From Diaporthe sp. PMI_573 (lineage: Eukaryota; Ascomycota; Sordariomycetes; Diaporthales; Diaporthaceae): 64,000 nt of DNA. The position numbers were made by a program, and so were the translations under genes. Of the stretch, positions 45,089-56,880 are shown piece after piece. Below the pieces are notes generated by a model. The model saw nothing but the letters and a program-made list of their open reading frames with translations. It did no database searches and was not told the origin of the DNA. Numbering within the stretch: the first letter of the stretch is position 1; each line of letters opens with the position of its first letter. The stretch covers positions 1,550,001 through 1,614,000 of the forward strand of contig JAJTUP010000008.1 of assembly GCA_021399435.1 (NCBI GenBank), in the 5' to 3' direction.

Positions 45089-47259
45089 ATGAGATCTGGT
45101 GCTCTCACATCTCTCCCGGTAAGGATACACCGATATGACCACCTCTCCGACGCCGGAGCGTTGTGCCTAACCAATGACTGGCGTGTTGTCATGAAAGATG
45201 GGCAAGACCGGAAGTCCAATGGCTCGCCATGTGTTGTAGGGAATTGGGGAAGTTTCATCTGGCCTGAGAGGTACGATCAGATAGACGCGGAAATGGCACA
45301 GTTCTCATCCTGCTTTCTCAGGGGAGATATATAAAGAAGCACGAGTAGCTAATCATGACGCTTATAGTCGACCAGAAAGACTTGGGCTGCTCTGCTACCT
45401 GCTGGATGCAGGATGTTTTCATGATGGTATGTGCACGCTTGTACCTCATAAGTGGACAGCTGCTGACCAATTTGCACAGATGCTTGTGAGGAAATGTCCA
45501 TATCTGCAGCTCACGCAAAGCACTTGGACATGGAGGCAGCCATGGACGTTGAGGATCACCGAGCGCTGGACAGTGACTCACGGTCCTTGGAGACGAAACA
45601 CCTCGTCTCAGCCGCTGCTCTTGAATGCATCAAGGTCGGCAGAGAAGGCGCCATGCGTATGCTGGAAGCTTACCGGAAGAAATGGCGCCAGATTATGGAG
45701 ACACACAATACCGAAGAGATCAACAATGTTGAAGACTATTTCTTCGCACGGGCGAACAACGGGGGCATGGGGTAAGTAGAGCTTCCATCATGCCACGTGG
45801 ACATGAACTAATGATGACCTCAGGGCGTATTACGCGATGCTTGAGTTCTCCTTGGGCATTGTCATCACCGATGAAGAATATGAGATGATGGCTGAGCCTA
45901 TCACCCATGTGGAAAGATGCATGCTTCTCACCAACGAATACTGGAGCTGGCCACGCGAGCGCAAGCAAGCCGAAATCCAAGAGGCTGGCAAGATCTTCAA
46001 CATCGTATGGTTTCTAATGAAAACTGAGCCCTGTACTGAGGAAGACGCAGTCGCAAAAGTCCGCGAAATGGTCTATGCAGAAGAACAGAAGTGGCCTGCT
46101 GCCAGAAATCGCCTGTACAGCCAGTTACCCGGCCTGCGGCCGGACTTGGTCAAGTTCTTGGATAATTTGCACACGGCATTGGCGGGTAATGACTATTGGA
46201 GTTCGCAGTGTTACCGTCACAATGACTGGACGCACGTCCCAGAGCTCCCTGGCGATGATGCACCGAAGCTCAACGAACTTGCCGCCCTGGGTCAGTCGTT
46301 GGTGAAAGAGGAACCAATGCTTAGCACTTCGGCTCCTGTGCAGAAGATTGAGGTGGACAGTGCACGGATCACTACACGCAAGCGGTCTGCTGATATGACC
46401 TCTGGCGATAATACTCCGTCGAATTCGAAAAGAAGAATGTTCAGTGAAGACTCGGCCAGCCAAGACTCGACCTCCTCAGCCAGCACTCCACCAAACGTGT
46501 CCAAGAACCAAGAATTTCATCCAACCATCGCATGTCAGTCATCTGCGCACGACAAATATGATTTTGACTCTCCAGCATTGGGGGATCGGATCAAGTATAT
46601 CAGGAGCATGCCGTCCAAGAAGCTCCGAACACAACTCGTCGACTGCTTCGATACCTGGCTGGATGTCCCTGCATCTGCGGCTTCGGTCATCAAAGAAGTC
46701 ATTGACTGCTTGCACCATTCTTCACTAATCCTAGATGACATCGAGGATGGTTCGCATCTGCGACGTGGGTTCCCAGCTACTCATTTCGTCTACGGAGAAT
46801 GTCAGGCCATCAACAACGCCACTTTCCTCTACGTTCAAGCAGTGGAAACCGTCCACGCCGCGGCCCGGGACAACCCGGAAATGATTCTTTCAAGTCCGCG
46901 ATGACTACATGAACCTTGCGTCGGTCGACTACACGCGGCAGAAGGGCTTTGCCGAGGACCTCGGCGAGCGGAAGTTCTCCTACATGATTGTGCACATGTA
47001 CAAGAGATACCCTGAGGCTCGGGACAAGGTCGAGGGTGTCTTCAAGGCCATGCAGCATGGTGGCATGCCCCAGGCTGCAGCGGATACGAACAAGAAGTTT
47101 ATCTTGTCCGTGCTCGAGGAATCCGGGTCGACCGCAGCTACCAAGGCGCTTCTGACGAGGTGGCATGATGAGATCATGGGAGAGATTGGAGCTCTGGAAG
47201 CACACTTTGAGGTTAAAAATCCCGTACTTTGCTTACTGGTGGAAACCTTGCGAGTCTGA
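45089..47259 (+). pseudogene. Bifunctional terpene synthase (class I cyclase + prenyltransferase), prenyltransferase half broken
   Basis: Chimeric di-/sesterterpene synthase of the fusicoccadiene/ophiobolin-synthase type: an N-terminal cyclase acting on GGPP or GFPP made by the C-terminal prenyltransferase. Exons 45089-45270, 45368-45426, 45480-45771, then 45824 onward; introns of 97, 53 and 52 bp are clean. The cyclase has an Asp-rich HDDACEE (rebuilt across a junction) and the NSE triad in NEYWSWPRE. A Ser/Lys-rich linker follows, then the prenyltransferase: MPSKKLRTQLVDCF and DDIEDGSHLRRG (first DDxxD). At about 46885 the frame runs from NPEMI directly into [11 protein letters not shown], the second Asp-rich region, in the next frame. 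Some 70 residues that normally lie between are absent and TGA 46902 follows. The frame then continues cleanly to 47259. The reading frame is open upstream of 45089, so the start is uncertain. Confidence 0.88.
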
Positions 47260-47919
47260 CGGTGTTTGTTTTGACTTTCGGTGGAGTGCCTTAGCAAAGC
47301 TTGAATTCACGCACTTTATCGAGGCTTGGTTGGGCATGGACACTATGCAGATCTAAGTTAACGTTTGTGTGAAGAGAACAGTCCCAGATGATGGCCATGG
47401 GGAAATGATGAAGGTTTTGTAGGACACATTGATGATACAGTCGGTAAACTCGGGATCCGACCTCGAGCTATTGATTGCTCCTGATTGCTCCTGATGTGTG
47501 ACGGCCTCACGTCTGTTGTGTCATGATTGTCCCGGGCAATGTAGCATCAATTCATCGCTTGAATCTAAGAAGTCTGAGTCTTGGTAACTTTAATCATTGA
47601 TGGCCCTCTGCTGGGGCAATTCTCATTCCAGGTCTATTGTTATCCTTACACAACTGCCTAGTGGAGGTGCGACCTGCACTGGATTGCTTCCATCTGCTGG
47701 CTACTGCACCTCACATCAAGTGAGGGGGTGAACTGACTTTATTAGCTGGCATGGGCTGCAGGCTAGGTAATCTACGAGCACATAACCTACTACATAAGTC
47801 TAAATTATACTTCTCACAATTAAGCTTAAGCCAAGAATACCACCTTCTATCTGAAAGAAATAAAAATAAAAAAGTAAACTGATTTCTAAACTCTCTTACT
47901 ATGTTACTCTGCAAGCCTT
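47260..47919. other. Intergenic within the decayed cluster
   Basis: 660 bp with no supported gene. The missing N-terminal part of the transporter should lie here if the copy were complete, but I find no MFS-like segment on either strand. Confidence 0.45.
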
Positions 47920-48243
47920 CAGGAATCTATCCACTTATCAGGTCCGGTAATCATGCTCTTCTGCATAGGGTTCTGCGCGTCGGCGTCTCTAAATTGCATT
48001 GCGGCACTGTTGCTGGACCTCTACGTGGGGAGGGCGGGCACTGTGACCGCATCTAACAATCTCCTGAGGTGCCTTCTGGGGGCTGGCGCGACTGCTGCCA
48101 CGGTGCCCATGATCAATGGTGTTGGGATCGGCTGGGCAATGACGATATTCGGCCTTTTAAACACTGTCTTCATGCCGCTGTTGTGGTATATCATGAAGGA
48201 AGGCCCACACTGGCGACAGCGAAGGGCGGCGAGCACGTCGTGA
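47920..48243 (+). pseudogene. C-terminal stub of an MFS drug-efflux-type transporter
   Basis: About 100 residues match the last three membrane helices of 12-TM drug:H+ antiporters (DHA1, quinidine-resistance-like). Landmarks are LLLDLYVGRAGTVTASNNLLRCLLGAGATA, here given in part as DLYVGRAGTVTASNNL, then VPMINGVGIGWAMTIFGLL and the terminal PLLWYIMKEGPHWRQRR. Normal proteins have about 500 residues, so some four fifths is missing at the 5' side. The first Met in frame is at 47953, but the similarity seems to begin slightly upstream (HLSGPVIMLF). Probably the exporter of the terpenoid cluster, now truncated; that link rests on position only. Confidence 0.7.
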
Positions 48244-48723
48244 ACCGACACTCTCAGCCCGGAAAGAAAGTTGTAAAATACGTGTGTCTCATAGAATTAG
48301 GACTAGTCGAGTGATCAATGAAGGAATATTGACATGGTGGTGCGGGTGACGTTGAAGAACTTGATCATGTGTCCTACTCGTCTTCCGAAAACTTTGATCA
48401 ATATATCGCTAAGAAATTGATTGAAGTCAAATCAAGGCTACTACTCATATTTTATGGCTGACCGGCCCGTCTTGTTTGGAAGGGGTTCGATCACATCGTC
48501 TTCAAAGTTTCCCCTCCCAGGTAGCTATACGTTAGCATTACTTTTCATGTTACACGAGTGGTGCGAAGTGATCATTGCATGTAACTCAGGTTGATCCAGT
48601 CTGCTACCATACACAGAAGGCTTACTGTAGTTGCCTAGAGCGATTTGACCCAGTCTCGACATACCCCGAGAAACAGCGTGTGGATACAGTTTTTCCGACT
48701 TCCGAGTAATAGCGGTCTGTAAA
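48244..48723. other. Intergenic
   Basis: 480 bp, right boundary of the decayed cluster. No gene or clear motif seen. Confidence 0.45.
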
Positions 48724-50160
48724 TCATGAGTAGTCACAAGTAGGACAATACGTCTTGTCATTCGGCGTGACAGGGTACACATCTGTCCCGTACGTCGAAT
48801 TGAGGGACACGGACCCAACCGCCGTACCGGCCTCAGTCCGGATCCAGGTGTCGACAGCCAGATGCTGGAGCTGCTCCTGGGACACAAGGACCTGCCGTGA
48901 GCCTCTGATCCAGTTTCCGTACCCGCCATAGCCCGAGTGCTGCCCGAAGCACAGGTTCAGTCCGTTGCCAGCAACGGTCATGCCTGGCAGCACGCCTTCC
49001 CATTTATAGCACCACGTGTCGCCTGGGGGGAGGGGGGAATGCAGGGTCAGCTGGATTCCCAAGAATAGGGGACTGAACATTAGAACATTATAGAGACAGA
49101 AACTCACCATGGTCATGTCCAGAAAACACCGCCATAAGTCCCTTGGTCGTGGTGATAGCCTGCATGAAAGGGACGTCCTGGCCCCCATAGTCACACGATC
49201 CATCATTAGTAACCCCATCAGCACACCAGCCCTGGCCCTGAGCCGCGAGCACGTAGTCGTCATCTATGCCTGGCTGGCGGCTCGGGTTGACGCCAGCCTC
49301 GGTCTGAAATGCCTGCGACGCGTTGGTCGGGATGTGCACAAACGCCAGCGAGGGGATGATCCTGCCGCCGAAGGCGCGGATGAGCAACGCATTTGTCTGC
49401 TGGAACCACAAGACCACGCTCGTGTCCACCCAGTCCTGCATGCCCACCCTGTTCCCGTTTGCGTCGAGCTCCTGGTAGCGGTGGCCGCCGCGGCTGTCGA
49501 AGAACCAGAGGATCAGGTCCGGTGCGCACTGCGCTGCTTCTGCTGCTGTGATGGTGCAGTTGGCCGGGTACACTGGGAGGTAGTAGTTTGTGACGCCTGC
49601 ATTGAGACCTGGCACCATGCTTTTGGTGCGCGAGTTTGGCCACAGCGTCTCGCGCGCCAGTATTCCTTCGCGCGACAGATTGTAGTCGCTGTCATGATTT
49701 CCATATGTGGACGCCCAGGTCAAGTTGCGCTTAACAAGGGAGCCGACGATTTGGTCCACATATGTTGTACTGTTCTCTTTGAACGTATTCTCGCCAGTTA
49801 TAAGGTCGCCGTTCAGCACGACTAGTTGTGGGGACTCATTATCGAAAACCTGATTTATGACCTTGACAGAGTTGATATCTTGTTGAGGGCCCCAAGAGTC
49901 CCAGGCATCTGAGGTGGTCAGCACATGTCAGTCCTCATAGCCGGATATGAATGGAAACAATAATCCTCTATACATTCAATTCACTTACTCTCGCCAAAGT
50001 GAAGATCCTCAAAGATGGATATTTGGAACGTGCCATCCTCCCGAAACCTCAGCGGGCCAAATAGATCGTTACCGCTGGAGCTGGCAAATCTCGTTGGCAA
50101 AACTGCCTGTAGCGAGGGAGCAATGAGCCAAAGCAGAGCAGCAAAAACGAAGAGAGCCAT
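48724..50160 (-). CDS. Secreted calcineurin-like metallophosphoesterase (Dcr2-like)
   Basis: Phosphoesterase with a binuclear metal centre. Three exons (49989-50160, 49108-49908, 48724-49022) give 423 residues; introns have GTAAGT and GTGAGT donors. Residues 1-19 (MALFVFAALLWLIAPSLQA) are a signal peptide. All five signature blocks are present: DLHFGE (D-x-H, just before the first junction), NGDLITGE (GDxxxG), YGNHDSDY (GNHD), FVHIP and SGHDHG (GHDH, at the second junction). The domain order and the WDSWGPQQD region fit fungal Dcr2-type phosphatases. Many sequons and paired cysteines (CADG, GSCDYG, KTYCPTCDYS) support secretion. Start chosen at 50160 because it begins the signal peptide; an in-frame ATG at 50301 adds a hydrophilic extension. 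Confidence 0.92.
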
Positions 50161-51067
50161 GATTTTCTTGTCGATCGCTCCGAGGTTGGGTATCGAGACC
50201 CGATGCGATCTATTAATACACATGTCCTCCCTGGGCCGAGGGCTCCCTTGAGGGTGCTGACGAGGCACCATCTTTTGGGCCTCATGTTCATTCCAACCCA
50301 TGGCGAGTGCTGGACTCCCTTGCCTAAAAGTTCCGACGAGAGCCCTCCGATATCCCCTCTAAAGGTGGGCAGCGAATCTCTATCGGTAATTTATGAAGTG
50401 GTTGCAGCGCTGGATAAAAACGTGCGGCATGTAGCAGCAGGAATTGGGTAGTGCCCGCTGCCACAACCGCATCGCTAGGCCGAATGGAGCAGGTCATATT
50501 ACGAGCAGTTGAGCTTGATACTGCAACGTGCCGATCTTCCGTTGGACATTGCGGGATTGCACTGTCCGCTCCGCTGTGCCCGACACCCTATCGAGTCGAC
50601 CATGTGGCTCTCTTCACGACTACAACCAGAGCCAAATCTGTATGGAATAGATGAAGGACCTACAGAGGACGCCTCTGAGTCCAGCTCCCTAGGTAATCTG
50701 ACCTGGAAGGACCCGGAACCTTCAGGCCCACCCGGGATTTGTTTTACAATATTAAACCACAATTATTTGATGGGAAGCAACGACATACCAGACTTCCTGA
50801 TGGATGTTATTTTGGACGACGTACAGCAATGTGAGAGCCTGATCGGTAAGCTAAGCGTGGTATCTGTGATCACCTATTCACATGTGAAGTCTCAGTCACC
50901 TTATCTGCAACTGCACAATTTGCTCATTGCCTCCGAGTTCAGTAATTAAGACGTTTCAACGCCGCTCCAATATTTGCATCACTCGCGTGTGGTATCTCGA
51001 GCCCATCATTTATCCTCTCGTCAGTATTAACCCCGAGCCTCCTGGGGGAAGCCGTCCGGCCAACATT
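50161..51067. other. Intergenic between phosphoesterase and SMP/C2 gene
   Basis: 900 bp. Holds the phosphoesterase promoter and the 3' end of the SMP/C2 gene. A 146-codon plus-strand open frame (50509-50949) has an acidic, fairly protein-like middle (PNLYGIDEGPTEDASESSS) but no family match and no splice support. Confidence 0.4.
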
Positions 51068-54000
51068 CTACACCTCCGTCTCAACCCCATCGCCCTTCTC
51101 GCCATGCTTGAAAAGCCCGCTGACATTTCCCTTGAGGTCACCAAGCTTACTGCCGAGGTGATCAGCCTCTCGCGCAATGCGCCACTGCATGATACCGCGG
51201 TGCTTGCGGTGCAGCTGCTTGTGGTGGTCCTTGTAGTCGCGCAGCTGGTTGCGCACGCCGCGTGACCCGTCGTCCGGGTCGTTGTGGCCCGGCGCGATGA
51301 TCGACGCCGCCGTCGAGGTTATGCCTTCGACCGGGTTGCGCAAGATCTTCTTGGGTGTCTTGCGAACTTTTCCCAGCGAGAAGTCCGAGTTGGACCTCTG
51401 CTTCGTCCCGTCGCCGTCGGAATCCGAAGCCGTGTCCTCGGCGGCCGACGAGTCGTCATTTGTGTGCACCTTGAGTCTCTTCTTGGCCGCCTTGTCGTCG
51501 CTGCTGCGGGAATTCCCCGAGCTCGAGTCTTCATCTTCGTTGTCTTCGACCTCGTCCTCCTCTCTGACCAGGCTCTCGTCTGTTATGGTGTCCAGACATT
51601 CCATCACCTGTTTCATGTTGCCTCTCCTGGACGACGCAGCGAAGCGCTTGTGATACCCGGAGAGTCCTCGCCAGAACTTGAGCTGCATCTCTATCTCACC
51701 AAGCGGTTGCTCACCCTCTTCCATACCGTTATAGTCATAGTTTGACTCGGCTCTGGCAATCTGGCCCTTGCCGCCTTTCCATACCTTCAACACCTTTGTC
51801 TCGCTCTCCTCGTCAACGAGGTCATGCAGCCACATTACAGCAAAAGCAGGCGACTTGTCCGGCCCGAGCGCGGACTCGCGGAATTCGAGAATCAGCGCCG
51901 AGCTGTAACGCTTCCGCACGGGTATGAATGCGCTCTGGTTCCTGCTGCCCTTTCCCTTCAGGAGCCACTCTCCCTGGCTGTCGCTCGGGTACATCTTTGT
52001 TCTGCCAAGGTCGCTGCGGATCTTGAGCCGGCTCTTGGTAGGTTTATCTGGAAGCTGTCCCTTTGCCCGGATCGCACCTCGAATCTCAATCGTTCCATAG
52101 TCCCACCCCAGTAGAGTTGGAGGAAGCTTCAGCTCGACACTTCGCCAGACGATCGAGATGCGTGCTCGTCCGAAGCCGATACCGCCGACAAGTGGGAACA
52201 TTTGCATCAACTGGCTCCTGTTCTTGAGCACCTTGCCGATCGGTAGGTAGACGATACCGATGAGGGGGTCGTCTTCGCGCTCGCGGGCATCGCGAACACC
52301 GATGATGACCTCACAGCTTCGCCAGTCTCTGACAAACCTTTCTGTGCCGGCGTTGAAGAACGGCTTTGAGTTCTTCGGCTTCGTGCGGGTCCGGTAGATC
52401 TTCTTGTGGTTCAAAATAATGTTGCAGTAGCTGTCGGGCATATCGTCATCCGTCTCCGTCTCTTCGTCGATATCCGAATCGCCGTTCTTGCTGTCTCGCT
52501 TACGCAGCTTCTGGACCTCCAAGCCGGTGATATTGTGGATCTGCACGCTAAGGATGCCAGAGGGGAAATCCTGCGGTGGCGGCGCAGAGATGATCATGTT
52601 GTCCTCGAGCTCCGCGTAGTCCTGAACACGCTGCTGGTGAAGCTCCTCGTCGTCCGGTGCCTTACCGGCCTCCCTGAGCTTGTTGGCAGACTCCTCAGAG
52701 ACGTGCTCCTTGAGCTGCTCCTGGGTCCGGATCTTCTCATGAACAGTCTGCTGCTCGAGCTGCTGCTGCAAGATCCTGACCTTGGAGAAATACCCGACAG
52801 ACCACTGTAGCGTGCCAGGCATCTGCTCCTCAGGGTCTTGACCTGTGAAACGGTCTTCTCGGTCCTGCATCTGGTTATGGCTCTCAGGTGTGCTGATGAG
52901 CTTCTTGAGGTCGACCTCCACCCGGCCCAGGTCATCGTCTGCTGTGTGCTTATCCGAGTCCCAGAGCTGCAGCCGCAGCTTCTCCTCAGCATTCAGCTCC
53001 TCTGCCGACACCAAGATGTTCGCGTATTCGTGCCAGTCGGGCTCTTGCGTACTCTCAATTATCCGTGTTGTGGCCACCGTTTTACCGAATTTACCCCAGC
53101 CGACGCTGACGTACGCATCACTTGAGCCTCCTGAAGACCCAATACCACCGTCGCCCTGCTTAAATCCGCGGGCTCGCTTGATCAAGATAAATACAACACC
53201 ATGATGGCTGGTGTTCTTCTTGAAATCCTCGCCTACGAGCATATCCTTGAGGTTCAAGGTTAGACTCTTCGGCGCGACATACTCGGCCAGGGCGGCGTCA
53301 ATGGCTGACTGAACAAAAGATGACAACATCGGTACGTCCATCAAGTTAAGCCCATGCTTCGAAAGTGGAACGCATGATAAGGCGGCCTTAGGTTGCCCAA
53401 GGAAGGTCAGGGTGCAAAGGCTGACAAAGGGTGGATCGGGCTGGACATATATTAGCTAAAGGGAAGCGCACTGGCGCCATTGCCCGGCTATAACTTGAAG
53501 CACCTACAGTGAGCTGTAGTCGCAGGCGCAGAGTTGCGACGAAGCCCCTGACCTCGACCCAGACGGGGAGTGCCACGCCTCCAATCGAATAGAATTTCAA
53601 GAACAGATGTGCGTTCTTGGCCTTCGCTCTGATAGACTTGCCCGTAGCCCGACTTCGGTAGGCTACCGCAAGCTCCAGGTTGATGAAGTCGCCCTCTTCG
53701 GCCTCCATCCCCTCCCGCATCGCAGCCTCGGACTGCTCCTCCTCCTTGGTTTTGTTATCATCGTCCTTGTCTTCTTGTTTCTCATCGGTCGTCTCGTCGT
53801 GGGCGCCTTCCTGCGCAGCTTCCGGGTCTGTGCGGTCGCTCGTCTTGTTCTTGTCGGCCTTTTCCAGGTTTCCATTAGCACCGACAGTGCGGCTTGCAGC
53901 ACCAGAGGGTAGCCAGCGGATTCCCAGTATCCGCAGTGACTGGTTTCCTTGCCCCATATCATCGACGGAGACCATTTTGACGACTGCCGCATGTTAGTTG

Positions 54001-55332
54001 CACCATCCGCGCGTGAGCAAGCCGTATACGGGAGTGAAGTATCTACATACCTTTTGGAAGAGATGCCTGCATAATGTCTTCCACCATGCTGAATTCAAGA
54101 ATTAGCTAGCAGAACAAAAGAAGGGCGGGAGGGGGTTGCCCCAAGTGAGAACAAGTGCTCGAGGCTACTTACTCTATTAAGGACGAGAATAAATCAGGGT
54201 TCACAAGCGGCCATATCGAAGCCACAAGACTGTTGAGCCACTGCACAGACTCAGGCAGCTCAGCGTCAGAGCCAACCATTGCCTCCTCCTCCCTCCTCGA
54301 GGCATCCCACGTCTCGTCCTCGACAATCTCATCGACCTTCTTGGAGATCCACTGGCCCATGCCCCAGGCGGTGCCAAGGGTGACAGAAAGAAACCCCAAC
54401 ACGGTGAGCAGCGTCGACCAGTGCGGGATCAGCCGGCCCTGGAGCGACGAGACTAGGAACGGGACGGCCGCGACGACGCCGATGACCGAGAGGCCCGCCC
54501 GCACGGTGGACTGGTACGCCGAGGCCAGCTCGTCCTTGAGGTCGGCGAACTTGGGCGGCGGGAAGAGCTTCTGCACGCCGTTGTGGCCCCTCTGGACCAT
54601 CTCCTGCTCCTTCCGGAGCTCCTCGTCCGTCTTTGAGGCCCCCTGTGGGCCCGTGGCCGTGGTGTGGTGCTCGCCTGGCTCCGGTTCGTTCTCGGGCACG
54701 GACTTCAGATCCTTGTCGGTCTGGTCGTGGATGATGATGGGTAGGTGGGTGACTGGATCAGTGACCTCGCGGCCTCCAGTCTGACGTTTGCTCTTCTTCA
54801 TAGCCTTGCGTTTCTCCTTTGGGTCGACTGTGCTGGCTACCCGCTCGGTGGCAGTCTTTTCTTGTGAATCCCCATCTTTGGGCTTCTTCTGCTGTCGCCG
54901 TGAATCTTGTGGTTGCTGGTCGTCTTCCTGGTTCGTCTCGTCAAACTGATGGGTGTCTACGCCTTGTTCGTCCTGTGGTGGCTGTTCCTGTTCCTGTTCT
55001 CGCTCCTGCTCTTGCTCCTGGGACTGTTGGCCCTGATACTCCTGGCCTGGGGGTACGACATAATGGCGATTTGTCGAAGAGTAAGGCTCATGGCCGCCTT
55101 TGCGGTCATCCTCGCCCTTGAAGATGGTCTTGACTGATTCGAATGCCCTCTTTGGCTTCGATTCGTCCTCGGGACCCTCCTGGGCCGCCTCTGTCTGCTG
55201 TTGCCGGTCATTCAGATCCTTCCTGTGCTGCCTGTAGCCCTGGATGGTAGGGATGGGGTGGCCGCCAGAGTGAGGCCCCACATGCGACCTCCGTGAAGAC
55301 TGCTCATCGAAGTCTTGTGGCTGTTCTGCCAT
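51068..55332 (-). CDS. SMP/C2-domain membrane-tethering protein (Mug190-like)
   Basis: Probable ER membrane protein that binds lipids and tethers the ER to another membrane; related to tricalbin/Mug190-type fungal proteins. Four exons (54173-55332, 54051-54088, 53508-53983, 51068-53440) total 1,348 residues. The N-terminal ~270 residues are disordered and Gln/Glu-rich (QEQEQEREQEQEQ). A hydrophobic hairpin follows (VIGVVAAVPFLVSS; STLLTVLGFLSVTLG). The SMP lipid-binding domain runs from ESVQWLNSLVASIWPLVNPDL to MLSSFVQSAIDAALAEYV, interrupted by an acidic Lys/Glu/Asp insert. The first C2 domain starts at GVVFILIKRARGF with SSDAYVSVGWG and LWDSDKHTADDDLG; the second at GILSVQIHNITGLE with DDMPDSYCNIIL. 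A conserved C-terminal extension ends in Ser/Asp-rich sequence. Start at 55332 (MAEQPQDFDEQ). Confidence 0.9.
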
Positions 55333-56880
55333 GCTGGCGTGTCGTCTGGAGAGCTGCAAGGTCCAAGCCGACGCAAATGCAGCGGTGGCAGTAGACAAAC
55401 TTAAATTGAAGCCTTGGTCCGGCCGGAAGAGTGACGTCGAGTGACAAGCATGCAACTATGGAACTATAATACTGGTTTGCAGTTGAAGGGTCAAGCCGTA
55501 TCAAGTAAAGTCCAGCCAAGTGACCCGGACGTGATGGCCTGCCATATTTACTTACAGCAACAAGGGAGACAGTCGTCATGAGGCCTGCCCACGTCCCGTC
55601 GCGGGCAGTATCGATCGGCCCGGGAAGCTGGAGTGGAGCTGTGAGATGAGGTCATACCCGCGTGCGTGAAACCAGAACCCGCCGGGGTCAAATCTCCAAA
55701 ACAACCATCCAGCCACAGCCAGTTCCATAGTCCAGGCCTCGCAACTTGCTGCAATTGGTGGGTAGGACCTCGCCGAACCTGTTTTCCCGCTGTCTTTGCA
55801 GCCCTGTCAGCCCGTTCCTGTGGGAATCGTCTCCCTATGTGCCCAGGCACTGCCAGGCCAAGGCCCATTTGGTGCCGACACTGCCACACTCAACCGCTGC
55901 CCATCAGAATGCTAAAATGCCAGCATTCCGTCATTCAGGCTGTCGTCGGTCAGACTCAATGCAAGATTGCTTCTATCGTAGCAGATATAGACTAACGGCC
56001 GTCTTCCCCAGGCGGCGAACGCCAATGACAAGAGCCAACCGCCCCCTGCTTAAAGCTCACGGCGACCTGTCATAATGTGACTGCCCCCTTGAGCATTAAC
56101 ACATTTGCTTATATCTCGGCCAACACACCCTCCAGCATCATCATTACGTTCAAACTCTTGTAAGTGGGACAAGTACTTATATAGCAACCACCTGTTGAAT
56201 AACTCTGCCGGGGGGGGGGGCGGGGGCATCACCTGTGATCACCTCGTCTGGGCTAGATAGGACATGCCAACCTTCTATAAGATGACCTCATGTGGGACAA
56301 ACTTCAGTGGGACGAATTGCTGATTCACCGCTTACTGTAGGCTCATCACCTGTGCAGTGTATACGCTGTACAGGTAACCTTGATATACAGTTTGGAATAA
56401 GCCCAAGACGACACACCCTCTGTATTCTCACACTCCAAAGTGCTTGTGTGCTGTCGTGTCAGACCTGGCAAGAAGCTTTCAGCAACAAATCGGCAGTCAG
56501 CACGTCTTTTTGGGTGTAACGACCACGGACCGATTCAAGCGAAGACGGGTCTTACGAAATATTCGAAAGACCGTAAATCCCATCAATCGCCTTTCTACTC
56601 CACCCTATGTAGTCCGTACTTATGGGGTATGCATCCATACAAGTCAAGCCGGCCATCTACTGCCATCCACGTCTTTCCTCCATGGCTCCGCTCCAAGCAC
56701 AGATGGGGCCACACACAGCCAAGGCACAGCGAAGCAGTACGCCGACCTCGTGGTCTTTAAACCCCGTGTCTCAAATAACACATTTTCCAACGCCGACCTG
56801 CCCAAATGCTCAATCCCTTCACTTTCAGACAGAATATCCGCCACCCTGGCAAGCAGCCAAGAACACAACCAAACGGAAAT
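55333..56880. other. Intergenic between SMP/C2 and ASCH-domain genes
   Basis: 1.5 kb; presumably the SMP/C2 promoter and the 3' UTR of the next gene. One poly-G/C run (about 56211-56225). No gene seen. Confidence 0.45.

Noticed and set aside
50509..50949. 146-codon plus-strand frame with an acidic, protein-like middle
   Set aside because: No family match or neighbouring exon; noted as uncertain in the intergenic entry rather than called a gene.
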